Of a DNA stretch of 5,778 nucleotides, positions 1-5,727 are shown piece after piece. The stretch spans positions 1 through 5,778 of the forward strand of contig JAIJUV010000167.1 in NCBI GenBank assembly GCA_022732315.1, given 5' to 3'. The stretch is from Prevotella sp. (lineage in GTDB: Bacteria; Bacteroidota; Bacteroidia; Bacteroidales; Bacteroidaceae). Positions within the stretch are counted from its first letter, which is position 1, and the number at the start of each line of letters is the position of its first letter. The notes below the pieces were generated by a model. The model saw only the letters and a list, made by a program, of their open reading frames with translations. It was not told where the DNA came from and made no database searches. A program made the translations under genes and the position numbers.

Positions 1-74
1 TTCAAACTCTCTGCACCCATAGAAGCCAACTGGCGACCGATGCCAATGCCTAAAGCATAACTTACTTTATCCAT
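1..74 (-). CDS. FKBP-type peptidyl-prolyl cis-trans isomerase, N-terminal fragment
   Basis: This is a partial gene running off the left edge. Only the first 24 codons are visible, beginning at the ATG complementary to 72-74 and reading MDKVSYALGIGIGRQLASMG before the edge. The pattern MDKxSYALGxxIGxxL is typical of the start of the FKBP_N dimerisation domain of Mip/FkpA-like isomerases in Bacteroidetes. In that family an FKBP domain, here outside the window, catalyses proline isomerisation during protein folding. No signal peptide is visible at this start, so the product would be cytoplasmic unless translation begins elsewhere. The gene diverges from the sirtuin gene. The family call rests on a short stretch of sequence and the catalytic domain cannot be checked. 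Confidence 0.72.
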   Translation of the reverse strand, partial: MDKVSYALGIGIGRQLASMGAESL

Positions 75-137
75 AAATTTATCTTATAACTTTGTTTAAT
101 ATTCTATATTTTATACTTATTGTCCTTAAAACGAGTG

Positions 138-145
138 CAAAGATA
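138..145 (-). promoter_or_regulatory. Bacteroidetes-type -7 element for the FKBP gene
   Basis: The minus strand reads TATCTTTG here, a perfect match to the TAnnTTTG -7 element used by the primary sigma factor of Bacteroidetes. It lies 63 bp upstream of the FKBP start codon, giving an A/T-rich leader of about 55-60 nt. No TTTG-like -33 element occurs at the expected 19-21 bp spacing, so the promoter may be weak or need an activator. Confidence 0.5.
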
Positions 146-188
146 ACATTTTTCTTGCTGAAAACGATGCTATTTAAAGAAAAAATTG

Positions 189-196
189 TAAATTTG
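189..196 (+). promoter_or_regulatory. Bacteroidetes-type -7 element for the sirtuin gene
   Basis: TAAATTTG matches TAnnTTTG exactly and lies 52 bp upstream of the sirtuin ATG. No clear -33 TTTG is found 19-21 bp further upstream. The element is 43 bp from the oppositely oriented -7 box of the FKBP gene, so the two genes probably share this A/T-rich divergent promoter region. A/T-rich DNA yields such octamers fairly easily, so confidence is moderate. Confidence 0.4.
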
Positions 197-248
197 TGCA
201 TTCTTAATAGAAAGATTAAGAAAATATGAATAAATAAAACGTGATAAG

Positions 249-947
249 ATGAAGAAACTCGTATTTTTAACCGGCGCTGGTATGTCTGTGGAGAGTGGTT
301 TCAAAACTTTCCGTGGCAACGATGGCTTGTGGGAAAACTATCCTGTGGAACAGATAGCAACCCATGAGGGATGGGAGGCTGACCCTACCCTAGTGACTAA
401 CTTCTACAATATGTTGCGCCATAAGCTCTATGCCGCTCAACCCAACGAGGGACATCTGCTTATCAAGGAACTGGAGAAGGATTTCGACGTGACGGTGATT
501 ACGCAGAACGTGGATAACCTGCACGAGAAGGCGGGCTCCAAGAACGTGATCCATCTGCATGGAGAACTCTCTAAGGTATGCTCTTCGCGCGACCCTTACG
601 ACTATCGCTACGTGAAGGAATTGCCAGAGGATGACTGCGAGGTGGAACCTGGCACCAAGGCTGGCGATGGCAGTTTGCTGCGCCCGTTCATCGTCTTCTT
701 CGGCGAGAGCGTTCCGATGATAGAACCTGCTGCCGAAGCGGTGCAGCAAGCCGACATCTTCGTCATCATCGGCACTTCGCTCAATGTGTATCCTGCCGCA
801 GGCCTGATTTCATACACCAAGCCTCATATCCCTATCTATCTGATAGACCCAGGTGCCGTGAACACCAATGGATATTACAAGATTAAGCACATCATGAAGG
901 GGGCTTCTGCCGGCATGAAGGAACTGACTGAAATACTGGAGAAATAA
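249..947 (+). CDS. cobB: NAD-dependent protein deacylase, Sir2 family (class III/CobB-like)
   Basis: This 232-residue protein is a complete small bacterial sirtuin, which removes acyl groups from lysines using NAD+ and releases nicotinamide and O-acyl-ADP-ribose. The NAD-binding motif GAGMSVESGFKTFR lies at residues 9-22, TQNVDNLHEKAG at 85-96, the catalytic histidine is H104 in HLHGE, RPFIVFFGE is at 145-153, and GTSLNVYPA is at 175-183. The length is normal. Two features are unusual. The protein has only two cysteines, C111 and C130, so it cannot form the four-cysteine zinc site of many sirtuins. In the acyl-pocket segment FYNMLRHKL (52-60), Y53 is kept but the position three residues later, usually arginine in desuccinylases such as E. 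coli CobB and SIRT5, is L56, with R57 next to it. The ATG at 249 fits the family N-terminus, and an in-frame stop lies at 231-233. The gene appears monocistronic. The family is certain; the acyl preference is not. Confidence 0.95.
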   Translation: MKKLVFLTGAGMSVESGFKTFRGNDGLWENYPVEQIATHEGWEADPTLVTNFYNMLRHKLYAAQPNEGHLLIKELEKDFDVTVITQNVDNLHEKAGSKNVIHLHGELSKVCSSRDPYDYRYVKELPEDDCEVEPGTKAGDGSLLRPFIVFFGESVPMIEPAAEAVQQADIFVIIGTSLNVYPAAGLISYTKPHIPIYLIDPGAVNTNGYYKIKHIMKGASAGMKELTEILEK

Positions 948-980
948 AAAGATTTCTACCATACAGGTAGAAAGAAAGTC

Positions 981-1061
981 AGAGATAATCAAAGTATAAA
1001 AACTGAAAGAGATTATCAAAGTACAAAAACTGAAAGAGATTATCAAAGTACAAAAACTGAA
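981..1061. repeat. Three tandem copies of a 27-bp repeat
   Basis: Copies lie at 981-1007, 1008-1034 and 1035-1061, and the first five bases of a fourth begin at 1062. Copies 2 and 3 are identical. Copy 1 differs by A for T in its AGAGATnATC part and T for C in GTAnAAA. Because of the first change, GATAATC (984-990) in copy 1 is the reverse complement of GATTATC (1011-1017) in copy 2. The array lies between the sirtuin stop codon and the terminator hairpin, so it would be transcribed as 3' untranslated RNA. The frames across it give no convincing protein. Confidence 0.9.
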
Positions 1062-1098
1062 AGAGGAGGCATCAACCGATGTCTCCTCTTCTGCTTTT
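1061..1098. terminator. Strong hairpin terminator between convergent sirtuin and transporter genes
   Basis: Bases 1061-1073 pair with 1078-1090 to give a 13-bp stem with one G-U pair and the four-base loop AACC. On the plus strand it is followed by CTGCTTTT, and a further T-run lies at 1112-1117 after a minimal GCC-TTTT-GGC hairpin (1102-1111). On the minus strand the hairpin is followed by TTCAGTTTTTG. It can therefore end transcripts from both sides: the sirtuin mRNA from the left and the transporter mRNA, whose stop codon is at 1138-1140, from the right. Confidence 0.8.
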
Positions 1099-1137
1099 AT
1101 CGCCTTTTGGCTTTTTTGTAATATATCGAAATGCCGA

Positions 1138-2847
1138 TTATGCCGATGCTCTCGTTCCCATACGTGCCTCGGCTACGTTTACCACGTAATCGCCGAGCTT
1201 CTCGCACTCCTGAATGATATCCATATACAGGGTGCCTACGCCGTAGGTGTAGAGATGGTTATCCACATCGTCCAGATTCTGGTTTCTCAACTGCGTACGG
1301 AAGTTGTTGATTTCCGTCTCAATATTATAGGTATGGTTCATGTTGATAGTCTGGCGATCGTGGGCAAACATATAGTTCATCTGAGTCAATGACTCATCTA
1401 CCAACTTGAACATCTGATGGATATTCTCATTCTGCTTTGCCGTGAACTCTTCCTTGTTCTCTCCCTTGCGCTTGATGGTGCGGGCAAGATTGTAGCAGCT
1501 GTCACCAATACTCTCTATCTCAGAAATAGCACGCAACATCGAACGGATCTTCGCCTTGGTATCATCGCTGAGATGAGCATCGCTCACCTGGTCGAGATAC
1601 TTGGCTATCTCTATCTCCATATTATCGGAAATACCCTCGTACTTCTCGATGCGCTCATAGAGCTTATCGAAAGTCTTGGCATCCTGGGTATCCAGCAACT
1701 CGTTCACCATACTGAACATACGGTGGATGCGCTCGCCGAAACTGCCAATCTCCTTCTGTGCCTCGAAGACCGAAAGCTCCGGTGTCTTCATGATACCCGA
1801 CTGGATAAAGCGCAGGCGGAAATCCTCATCCTCCTTGTCTGCCTTAGGCTTGATAAGCTGGCAAACCACCTTTTCCAACTGCGGGATAAACCAGATGAGT
1901 ACGCCCGTATTGCATACATTGAAGCAGGTGTGGAACATCGCCAGAACGATAGGCAACAAAGTAGCCTTCTGGGCTGCCGACATGCTGCCATTAGGATCAT
2001 AACCCACAATAGAGCAAACGAAATCTACGAAAGGATAGAACAGGCAGAGAACCCAGATTACACCAAACACATTGAACACCAGATGCGCCAGGGCGGCACG
2101 GCGGGCCTGTGCATTGGCACCCAAGGCTGCAAGATTGGCAGTGGCAGTGGTTCCGATGTTCTCACCCATCACCAGGGCAATACCCAGATAGATAGGGAGT
2201 ACGCCCGTAGAACAAAGCAGGATGGTGATGGCCATCACCGCTGCCGAACTCTGCACGATGCAGGTGATAAGCGTACCTATCAGCAGGAAGACCACGATGG
2301 TGAAATGGCTCTTCGTATCGAAGGAACCGAAGAAGTCGATAACTGCCGGATTATGCTCCAGGTCGAGTGCCTTACCCGCACTGCTCAACAATACGAGCGA
2401 GAAGAAGAGGAAGGCGATACCAAAGAGGAAATCTCCGAAATAACGGCGCTTCTTGCTATATATAAGCATGATGCCGAGGAAGAACGCCGGGAACACGACA
2501 ATGGTTAAATCTACATTATAACCCAGCGACATAATCCATGCCGTAAAGGTGGTACCAATGTTGGCACCCATAATCACGGAAATGGCCTGTGCCAAGGTGA
2601 GCAAACCCGCATTCACGAAAGAAACCGTCATGACGGTGGTTGCAGAGGAACTCTGAACGGCACAGGTAATAAAGGTACCGGTAAGCATTCCCGTAAACCG
2701 GTTGGTAGTCATCGCTCCTAAAATGTGGCGCAACTGAGATCCTGCCATCTTCTGCAAGGCCTCACTCATCACCTTCATACCATAGATGAGCAACGCCAGA
2801 GAACCGAGAATCTGAAAAAAAATCACAAGATATTGACTTGTATCCAT
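1138..2847 (-). CDS. Na+/phosphate cotransporter family protein with C-terminal PhoU-like domain
   Basis: This 569-residue inner-membrane protein belongs to the Na/Pi cotransporter II family (NptA/YjbB-like), which moves inorganic phosphate coupled to sodium. The membrane part (about 1-330) has eight or nine hydrophobic segments and shows the internal duplication of the family. The first half carries QSSSATT (65-71) and GANIGTT (94-100), and the second carries QSSAAVMA (199-206) and GENIGTT (228-234). The paired QSS motifs mark the substrate and sodium sites. Residues about 340-569 are soluble and helical, with two PhoU-type motifs, ESIGDSCYNLART (445-457) and CEKLGDYVVNVAEA (548-561). Such domains are thought to sense or gate phosphate flow. 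The length is normal for the transporter-plus-PhoU architecture. The chosen ATG puts the first hydrophobic helix at residues 7-22. Direction is uncertain: NptA-type proteins import phosphate, while E. coli YjbB promotes export. Upstream lie a clear promoter and a Pho-box-like repeat. Confidence 0.93.
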   Translation of the reverse strand: MDTSQYLVIFFQILGSLALLIYGMKVMSEALQKMAGSQLRHILGAMTTNRFTGMLTGTFITCAVQSSSATTVMTVSFVNAGLLTLAQAISVIMGANIGTTFTAWIMSLGYNVDLTIVVFPAFFLGIMLIYSKKRRYFGDFLFGIAFLFFSLVLLSSAGKALDLEHNPAVIDFFGSFDTKSHFTIVVFLLIGTLITCIVQSSAAVMAITILLCSTGVLPIYLGIALVMGENIGTTATANLAALGANAQARRAALAHLVFNVFGVIWVLCLFYPFVDFVCSIVGYDPNGSMSAAQKATLLPIVLAMFHTCFNVCNTGVLIWFIPQLEKVVCQLIKPKADKEDEDFRLRFIQSGIMKTPELSVFEAQKEIGSFGERIHRMFSMVNELLDTQDAKTFDKLYERIEKYEGISDNMEIEIAKYLDQVSDAHLSDDTKAKIRSMLRAISEIESIGDSCYNLARTIKRKGENKEEFTAKQNENIHQMFKLVDESLTQMNYMFAHDRQTINMNHTYNIETEINNFRTQLRNQNLDDVDNHLYTYGVGTLYMDIIQECEKLGDYVVNVAEARMGTRASA

Positions 2848-2888
2848 AATTAATTGTATTTGTGGAAATGTTTGTTACGTTTCGGTTG

Positions 2889-2920
2889 CAAATATAATAA
2901 GAAATCCGCTGATTACGAAA
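2889..2920 (-). promoter_or_regulatory. Promoter of the Na+/phosphate cotransporter gene
   Basis: On the minus strand a -7 element TATATTTG (2896-2889) matches TAnnTTTG exactly. It is preceded at a 20-bp spacing by TTTC (2920-2917), one base from the TTTG -33 consensus. Transcription would start near 2880-2884, leaving a leader of roughly 35 nt rich in A and C with no Shine-Dalgarno sequence, as is normal in Bacteroidetes. Confidence 0.65.
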
Positions 2921-2939
2921 TATCTGTGACGGATATTTC
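2917..2939. promoter_or_regulatory. Perfect 8-bp inverted repeat overlapping the transporter -33 element
   Basis: GAAATATC (2917-2924) and GATATTTC (2932-2939) are exact reverse complements separated by seven bases, TGTGACG. The proximal arm contains the inferred -33 element of the transporter promoter (2917-2920), so a dimeric protein bound here would compete with or recruit RNA polymerase. No T-run follows, so it does not look like a terminator. The operator role is inferred from position and symmetry; the protein is unknown. Confidence 0.45.
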
Positions 2940-2942
2940 AAA

Positions 2943-2961
2943 TTGTAACAGCATTGTAACA
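2943..2961 (-). promoter_or_regulatory. Pho-box-like direct repeat (TTGTAACA twice, 11-bp period)
   Basis: Two identical octamers TTGTAACA (plus strand) begin at 2943 and 2954, separated by GCA. An 11-bp period places both on the same face of the helix, which is the geometry of binding sites for PhoB/PhoP response regulators: 7-bp direct repeats with 4-bp spacers in E. coli and TTAACA-type repeats in Bacillus. The site is centred about 70 bp upstream of the inferred transporter transcription start, a normal activator position, and the downstream gene moves phosphate. The half-site differs from the E. coli one, so assignment to PhoB is an inference. Strand is given as that of the target gene. 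Confidence 0.45.
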
Positions 2962-3010
2962 TCAAAGACGTTTCCAATCCCCCAAAAAAGCAGAAACATC
3001 GCTGTAGAAA

Positions 3011-3045
3011 AGAAGAAGCATACACCTTTCCTCTACGCTTCTTCT
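3011..3045. repeat. 9-bp inverted repeat in the divergent intergenic region
   Basis: AGAAGAAGC (3011-3019) and GCTTCTTCT (3037-3045) are perfect reverse complements with a 17-base loop. The region around it is purine-rich on the plus strand (AGAAGAAG, GGAGAAAAAGG). It lies about 85 bp upstream of the rnr promoter and outside the transporter leader. Neither strand shows a coding frame or promoter that would explain it. It could be a protein site or a chance structure in low-complexity DNA. Confidence 0.35.
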
Positions 3046-3129
3046 ACTCTGAAAAAAGGAGAAAAAGGCGGATTTTGCAGCCGATAATGTTACATATTTG
3101 ATAAAAAACAAAAAAAGTTGCCAATAAAC

Positions 3130-3160
3130 TTTGTAGTCTCCATTTTTTTTTGTTTCTTTG
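3130..3160 (+). promoter_or_regulatory. Promoter of rnr
   Basis: A -33 element TTTG (3130-3133) and a -7 element TTTCTTTG (3153-3160, one mismatch to TAnnTTTG) are separated by 19 bp, within the spacing used by the Bacteroidetes primary sigma factor. The spacer contains a run of nine T. Transcription would begin near 3165, giving an A/T-rich leader of about 35 nt before the ATG at 3200. This placement also argues against an in-frame TTG at 3158, inside the -7 element, as the translation start. Confidence 0.65.
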
Positions 3161-3199
3161 CCTTATAAAACTATTAACAGTCATATAACAGACATCATT

Positions 3200-5497
3200 A
3201 TGGGAAAAGGTAAAAAAGGCGGCAAGAGAATGAACAAGGCGCAGCTCACCGAGATTCTGCAGGAATTCTTTGCCCAAAGGCCGGGCGAAACGCTCAGCTT
3301 TAAAGAAATATTCCGTTCCCTCCATCTCACTACGCATCCGCTCAAGATGCTGGCTATCGACATCATGGAGGAAATGGCATGGGATGACTATCTGGCTAAG
3401 GTAAGTGACAACTCTTACAGACTGAACCAGAGTGTCCAGGTGATGGAAGGCAAGTTTGTAAGAAAGGCAAACGGTAAAAACTCCGTCATCCCGGATGGCG
3501 AAGAGAATCCTATCTTCGTTTCCGAACGTAACTCGATGGGAGCGCTCAATGGCGACCGTGTGGAATTCACTTTCCTGGCACGCCGAAAGAACCACATCAA
3601 GGAGGCGCAGGTCAACAAAATTCTGGAACGTGCCAAGGATACGTTCGTGGGACGACTGAAGGTGGATAAGGATCTGGCTTACCTCGTTACACCGAGCGAC
3701 GTATTCGCCCACAACATCATCATTCCTAGAAGAAAGGTGAAGGGCGGAAAAACCGACGACAAGGCGGTGGTTCGCATCATCGAATGGCCAGACGGAGAAA
3801 ACAAGAGTCCTATCGGTGAGGTGGTGGACATCCTCGGCCAAAAGGGCGACAACGATGTGGAGATGAACTCCATCCTCGCACAGTATGGTCTGCCTTACAA
3901 GTATCCGAAGAACGTAGAGGATGCTGCCAACAAGATTTCGGGCGAAATCACCGAACAGGATTACAAGGAACGTGAAGACTTCCGCAAGGTGTTCACCTGC
4001 ACCATCGACCCGAAGGACGCCAAAGACTTCGACGATGCCTTGAGCATCCAGAGATTGGAGAATGGCAACTGGCAGGTGGGTGTTCACATCGCAGATGTTT
4101 CGCACTACGTCACGGAGGGCAGCATCATCGACAAGGAAGCCGTGAAGCGTGCCACTTCTGTCTATCTCGTAGACCGCACCATCCCGATGCTTCCTGAGCG
4201 TCTCTGCAACTTCATCTGCTCGCTTCGTCCTAACGAGGAAAAACTGGCATATAGCGTCATCTTCGAACTCGACAACAATGCCGAGGTGAAGAACTACCGC
4301 ATCGTGCACACCGTCATCGAGAGCGACCGACGCTATAAATATGAAGAGGTACAGGAACTCCTCGAAGTCAATGGCGTGGTGGATGGAACCGGCGAACCGG
4401 CTCCGGCAGAAACAAAGGAACATCCTTACCAGGGAGAAAACGCCCTGCAGCTCATCACACTTGACAGACTGGCCAAGAAACTTCGTGCCGCTAGATTCAA
4501 GAACGGTGCCGTGAAGTTCGACCGCGAGGAACTGCATTTCGATATCGACGAGAAAGGCAAGCCAATCAGCTGCTACTACAAGCGCTCTAAAGATGCCAAC
4601 AAACTCGTAGAGGAGTTCATGCTCCTCGCCAACCGCACGGTGGCTGAGAGCATCGGAAAGGTAAAGAAGGGCAAGAAGCCAAAGACACTTCCTTACCGTA
4701 TTCACGACAATCCTGACCCACAGAAGCTGGAAACCCTGCGTGAGTTCGTAGTGAAGTTTGGCTATAAGATGAAGACCGAGGGCACCAAGGGCGCCACAGC
4801 CAGAAGCCTGAACAAGCTGATGGCAGACTGCGAAGGCAAGCCAGAGAACAACCTCATCCAGATGGTAGCTCTCCGTGCAATGATGAAGGCAAAGTATTCC
4901 GTTCATAACATCGGTCACTTCGGTCTGGCTTTCGAGTACTACACACACTTCACCTCTCCAATCCGCCGTTATCCGGACACGATGGTACACCGCTTGCTTA
5001 CCAAGTATGCACAAGGCAGCAGAAGTGCCAACGAGAAGCATTACGAGGAACTATGTGAGCATTGCTCCGACATGGAGCAGATTGCACAGAATGCAGAACG
5101 AGACAGTATTAAATATAAGATGGTAGAATTCATGGGCGACAAGCTCGGTGAGGAATTTGATGCCCACATCAGTGGCATTACTTCTTACGGTATCTATGCA
5201 ACCATTGATGAGAACCATTGCGAAGGAATGATTCCGATGCGAGACATCGCAGACGATTATTACGACTTCGACGAGAAGAACTTCTGTCTGATTGGTCGTC
5301 GTCATCACAACAAGTACCAATTAGGTGATGCTATCCGCATCAAGGTGGCGCAAGCCAACCTGGAGAAGAAGCAGTTGGATTTCGCCCTAGCCGGCGATTC
5401 TGCTCCTGTACGCAAGGAAAAGCCTGCAGCCAATACTTCTTCCAGCAAAGCGAAGAAGTCGAAGCAGAAGACACGTAATCACCGTAAAAACAAATAA
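3200..5497 (+). CDS. rnr: Ribonuclease R (3'-5' exoribonuclease)
   Basis: This 765-residue RNase II-family enzyme degrades RNA from the 3' end, including structured RNA, and takes part in mRNA turnover and rRNA quality control in the cytoplasm. From the ATG at 3200 the order is: basic leader MGKGKKGGKRMNK; winged-helix domain at about 15-76; two cold-shock domains at about 83-230; RNB catalytic domain from about 260 to 600; S1 domain at about 648-732; and a Lys/Ser-rich tail (737-765). The catalytic motif CTIDPKDAKDFDDA starts at residue 267, with metal-binding aspartates D270, D276, D278 and D279, and HFTSPIRRYPD lies at 583-593. The length is normal for RNase R rather than the shorter RNase II. 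A Gly/Pro/Ala-rich loop at about 388-416 lies within the RNB domain. An ATG at 3230 (residue 11) is an alternative start. The gene appears monocistronic, with its own promoter and terminator. Confidence 0.97.
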   Translation: MGKGKKGGKRMNKAQLTEILQEFFAQRPGETLSFKEIFRSLHLTTHPLKMLAIDIMEEMAWDDYLAKVSDNSYRLNQSVQVMEGKFVRKANGKNSVIPDGEENPIFVSERNSMGALNGDRVEFTFLARRKNHIKEAQVNKILERAKDTFVGRLKVDKDLAYLVTPSDVFAHNIIIPRRKVKGGKTDDKAVVRIIEWPDGENKSPIGEVVDILGQKGDNDVEMNSILAQYGLPYKYPKNVEDAANKISGEITEQDYKEREDFRKVFTCTIDPKDAKDFDDALSIQRLENGNWQVGVHIADVSHYVTEGSIIDKEAVKRATSVYLVDRTIPMLPERLCNFICSLRPNEEKLAYSVIFELDNNAEVKNYRIVHTVIESDRRYKYEEVQELLEVNGVVDGTGEPAPAETKEHPYQGENALQLITLDRLAKKLRAARFKNGAVKFDREELHFDIDEKGKPISCYYKRSKDANKLVEEFMLLANRTVAESIGKVKKGKKPKTLPYRIHDNPDPQKLETLREFVVKFGYKMKTEGTKGATARSLNKLMADCEGKPENNLIQMVALRAMMKAKYSVHNIGHFGLAFEYYTHFTSPIRRYPDTMVHRLLTKYAQGSRSANEKHYEELCEHCSDMEQIAQNAERDSIKYKMVEFMGDKLGEEFDAHISGITSYGIYATIDENHCEGMIPMRDIADDYYDFDEKNFCLIGRRHHNKYQLGDAIRIKVAQANLEKKQLDFALAGDSAPVRKEKPAANTSSSKAKKSKQKTRNHRKNK

Positions 5498-5501
5498 TAT
5501 C

Positions 5502-5539
5502 AAACTGGGCTGCCCCCATGAGGGCAGCCCAGTTTTTTT
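5502..5539 (+). terminator. Intrinsic terminator of rnr
   Basis: ACTGGGCTGCCC (5504-5515) pairs perfectly with GGGCAGCCCAGT (5522-5533), and A5502-A5503 can pair with the first bases of the T-run. The loop is CCATGA. Seven T follow (5533-5539). The hairpin begins only five bases after the stop codon of rnr, so the transcript would have almost no 3' untranslated region before the stem. Confidence 0.93.
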
Positions 5540-5543
5540 ATAT

Positions 5544-5607
5544 ATCTGCGTCATCCCAGACCGAACAGGTCTAAAATCTGCGTCATCCCAGACCGAATAG
5601 GTCTAAA
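5544..5607. repeat. Two tandem copies of a 32-bp repeat with an internal inverted repeat
   Basis: Copies lie at 5544-5575 and 5576-5607 and differ at one base (C5566 versus T5598). Each starts with ATCTGCGTC and contains AGACC, five bases, then GGTCT, a small hairpin (5558-5572 and 5590-5604). The single difference falls in the hairpin loop, so the stem is conserved in both. No coding frame is supported. The array follows the rnr terminator directly and lies outside both flanking transcripts if their terminators work. Confidence 0.9.
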
Positions 5608-5677
5608 ATCTGTGAAATCTGTGGGAAAAAAGAAAAGCAGCAAAGAAAAAATCTGCGTCATCTGCGAAATCTGCGTG
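5608..5677. repeat. 9-bp ATCTGYG-type short repeats
   Basis: Two copies of ATCTGTGnn stand at 5608-5625. Three copies of ATCTGCGnn stand at 5651-5677 (ATCTGCGTC, ATCTGCGAA, ATCTGCGTG). An A-rich spacer separates the groups. The same 9-mer, ATCTGCGTC, opens each copy of the 32-bp repeat just upstream, so the two repeat types share an origin or a core motif. From memory, similar ATCTGCG/ATCTGTG strings occur between genes in other Bacteroidales genomes; I could not verify this here. Confidence 0.8.
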
Positions 5678-5679
5678 AC

Positions 5680-5714
5680 AAAAAAAAGCCCCGACTACTT
5701 TCGTAATCGAGGCT
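5680..5714 (-). terminator. Intrinsic terminator of the rRNA operon
   Basis: On the minus strand AGCCTCGATTAC (5714-5703) pairs over all 12 positions, two of them G-U, with GTAGTCGGGGCT (5698-5687), closing a GAAA loop. It is followed by a run of T (5687-5680). It lies 13 bp beyond the 3' end of the 5S rRNA and faces the rnr terminator across the repeat array. No T-run is present on the plus strand, so it works in one direction. Confidence 0.92.
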
Positions 5715-5727
5715 TCCTGATAAAAGA

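Noticed and set aside
810..1046. Minus-strand frame encoding a repetitive Phe/Ile/Ser peptide over the 27-bp repeats
   Set aside because: The 27-bp period is a multiple of three, so any open frame through it repeats every nine residues. It overlaps the end of the sirtuin gene antisense and has no start signals.
981..1061. The 27-bp repeats as promoters or a CRISPR-like array
   Set aside because: Each unit contains TACTTTG on the minus strand, but this is one base short of TAnnTTTG and no gene follows in that direction. The units are contiguous with no unique spacers, so it is not a CRISPR array.
1417..2508. A 363-codon open frame antisense to the Na+/phosphate transporter gene
   Set aside because: It has the same cause: it is in codon register with the transporter gene, which avoids TTA, CTA and TCA there. 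The predicted product is a low-complexity string without recognisable motifs.
2854..3087. A 77-codon plus-strand frame in the divergent intergenic region
   Set aside because: It begins with TTG, has no leader or promoter, runs through the transporter promoter and the direct repeat, and its product resembles nothing. The region is better explained as regulatory DNA.
3044..5041. A 665-codon open frame antisense to rnr
   Set aside because: It is aligned codon-on-codon with rnr, so it stays open simply because rnr uses no TTA, CTA or TCA codons over this stretch. Its translation matches no family I recognise, and the RNase R reading on the other strand has complete catalytic motifs. It is a shadow of codon bias.
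5558..5604. CCGAACAG in the 32-bp repeat as a fragment of 5S rRNA
   Set aside because: An octamer of this sort occurs in many bacterial 5S genes, but the match does not extend, is on the opposite strand to the nearby 5S gene, and becomes CCGAATAG in the second copy. Chance is the simpler explanation.
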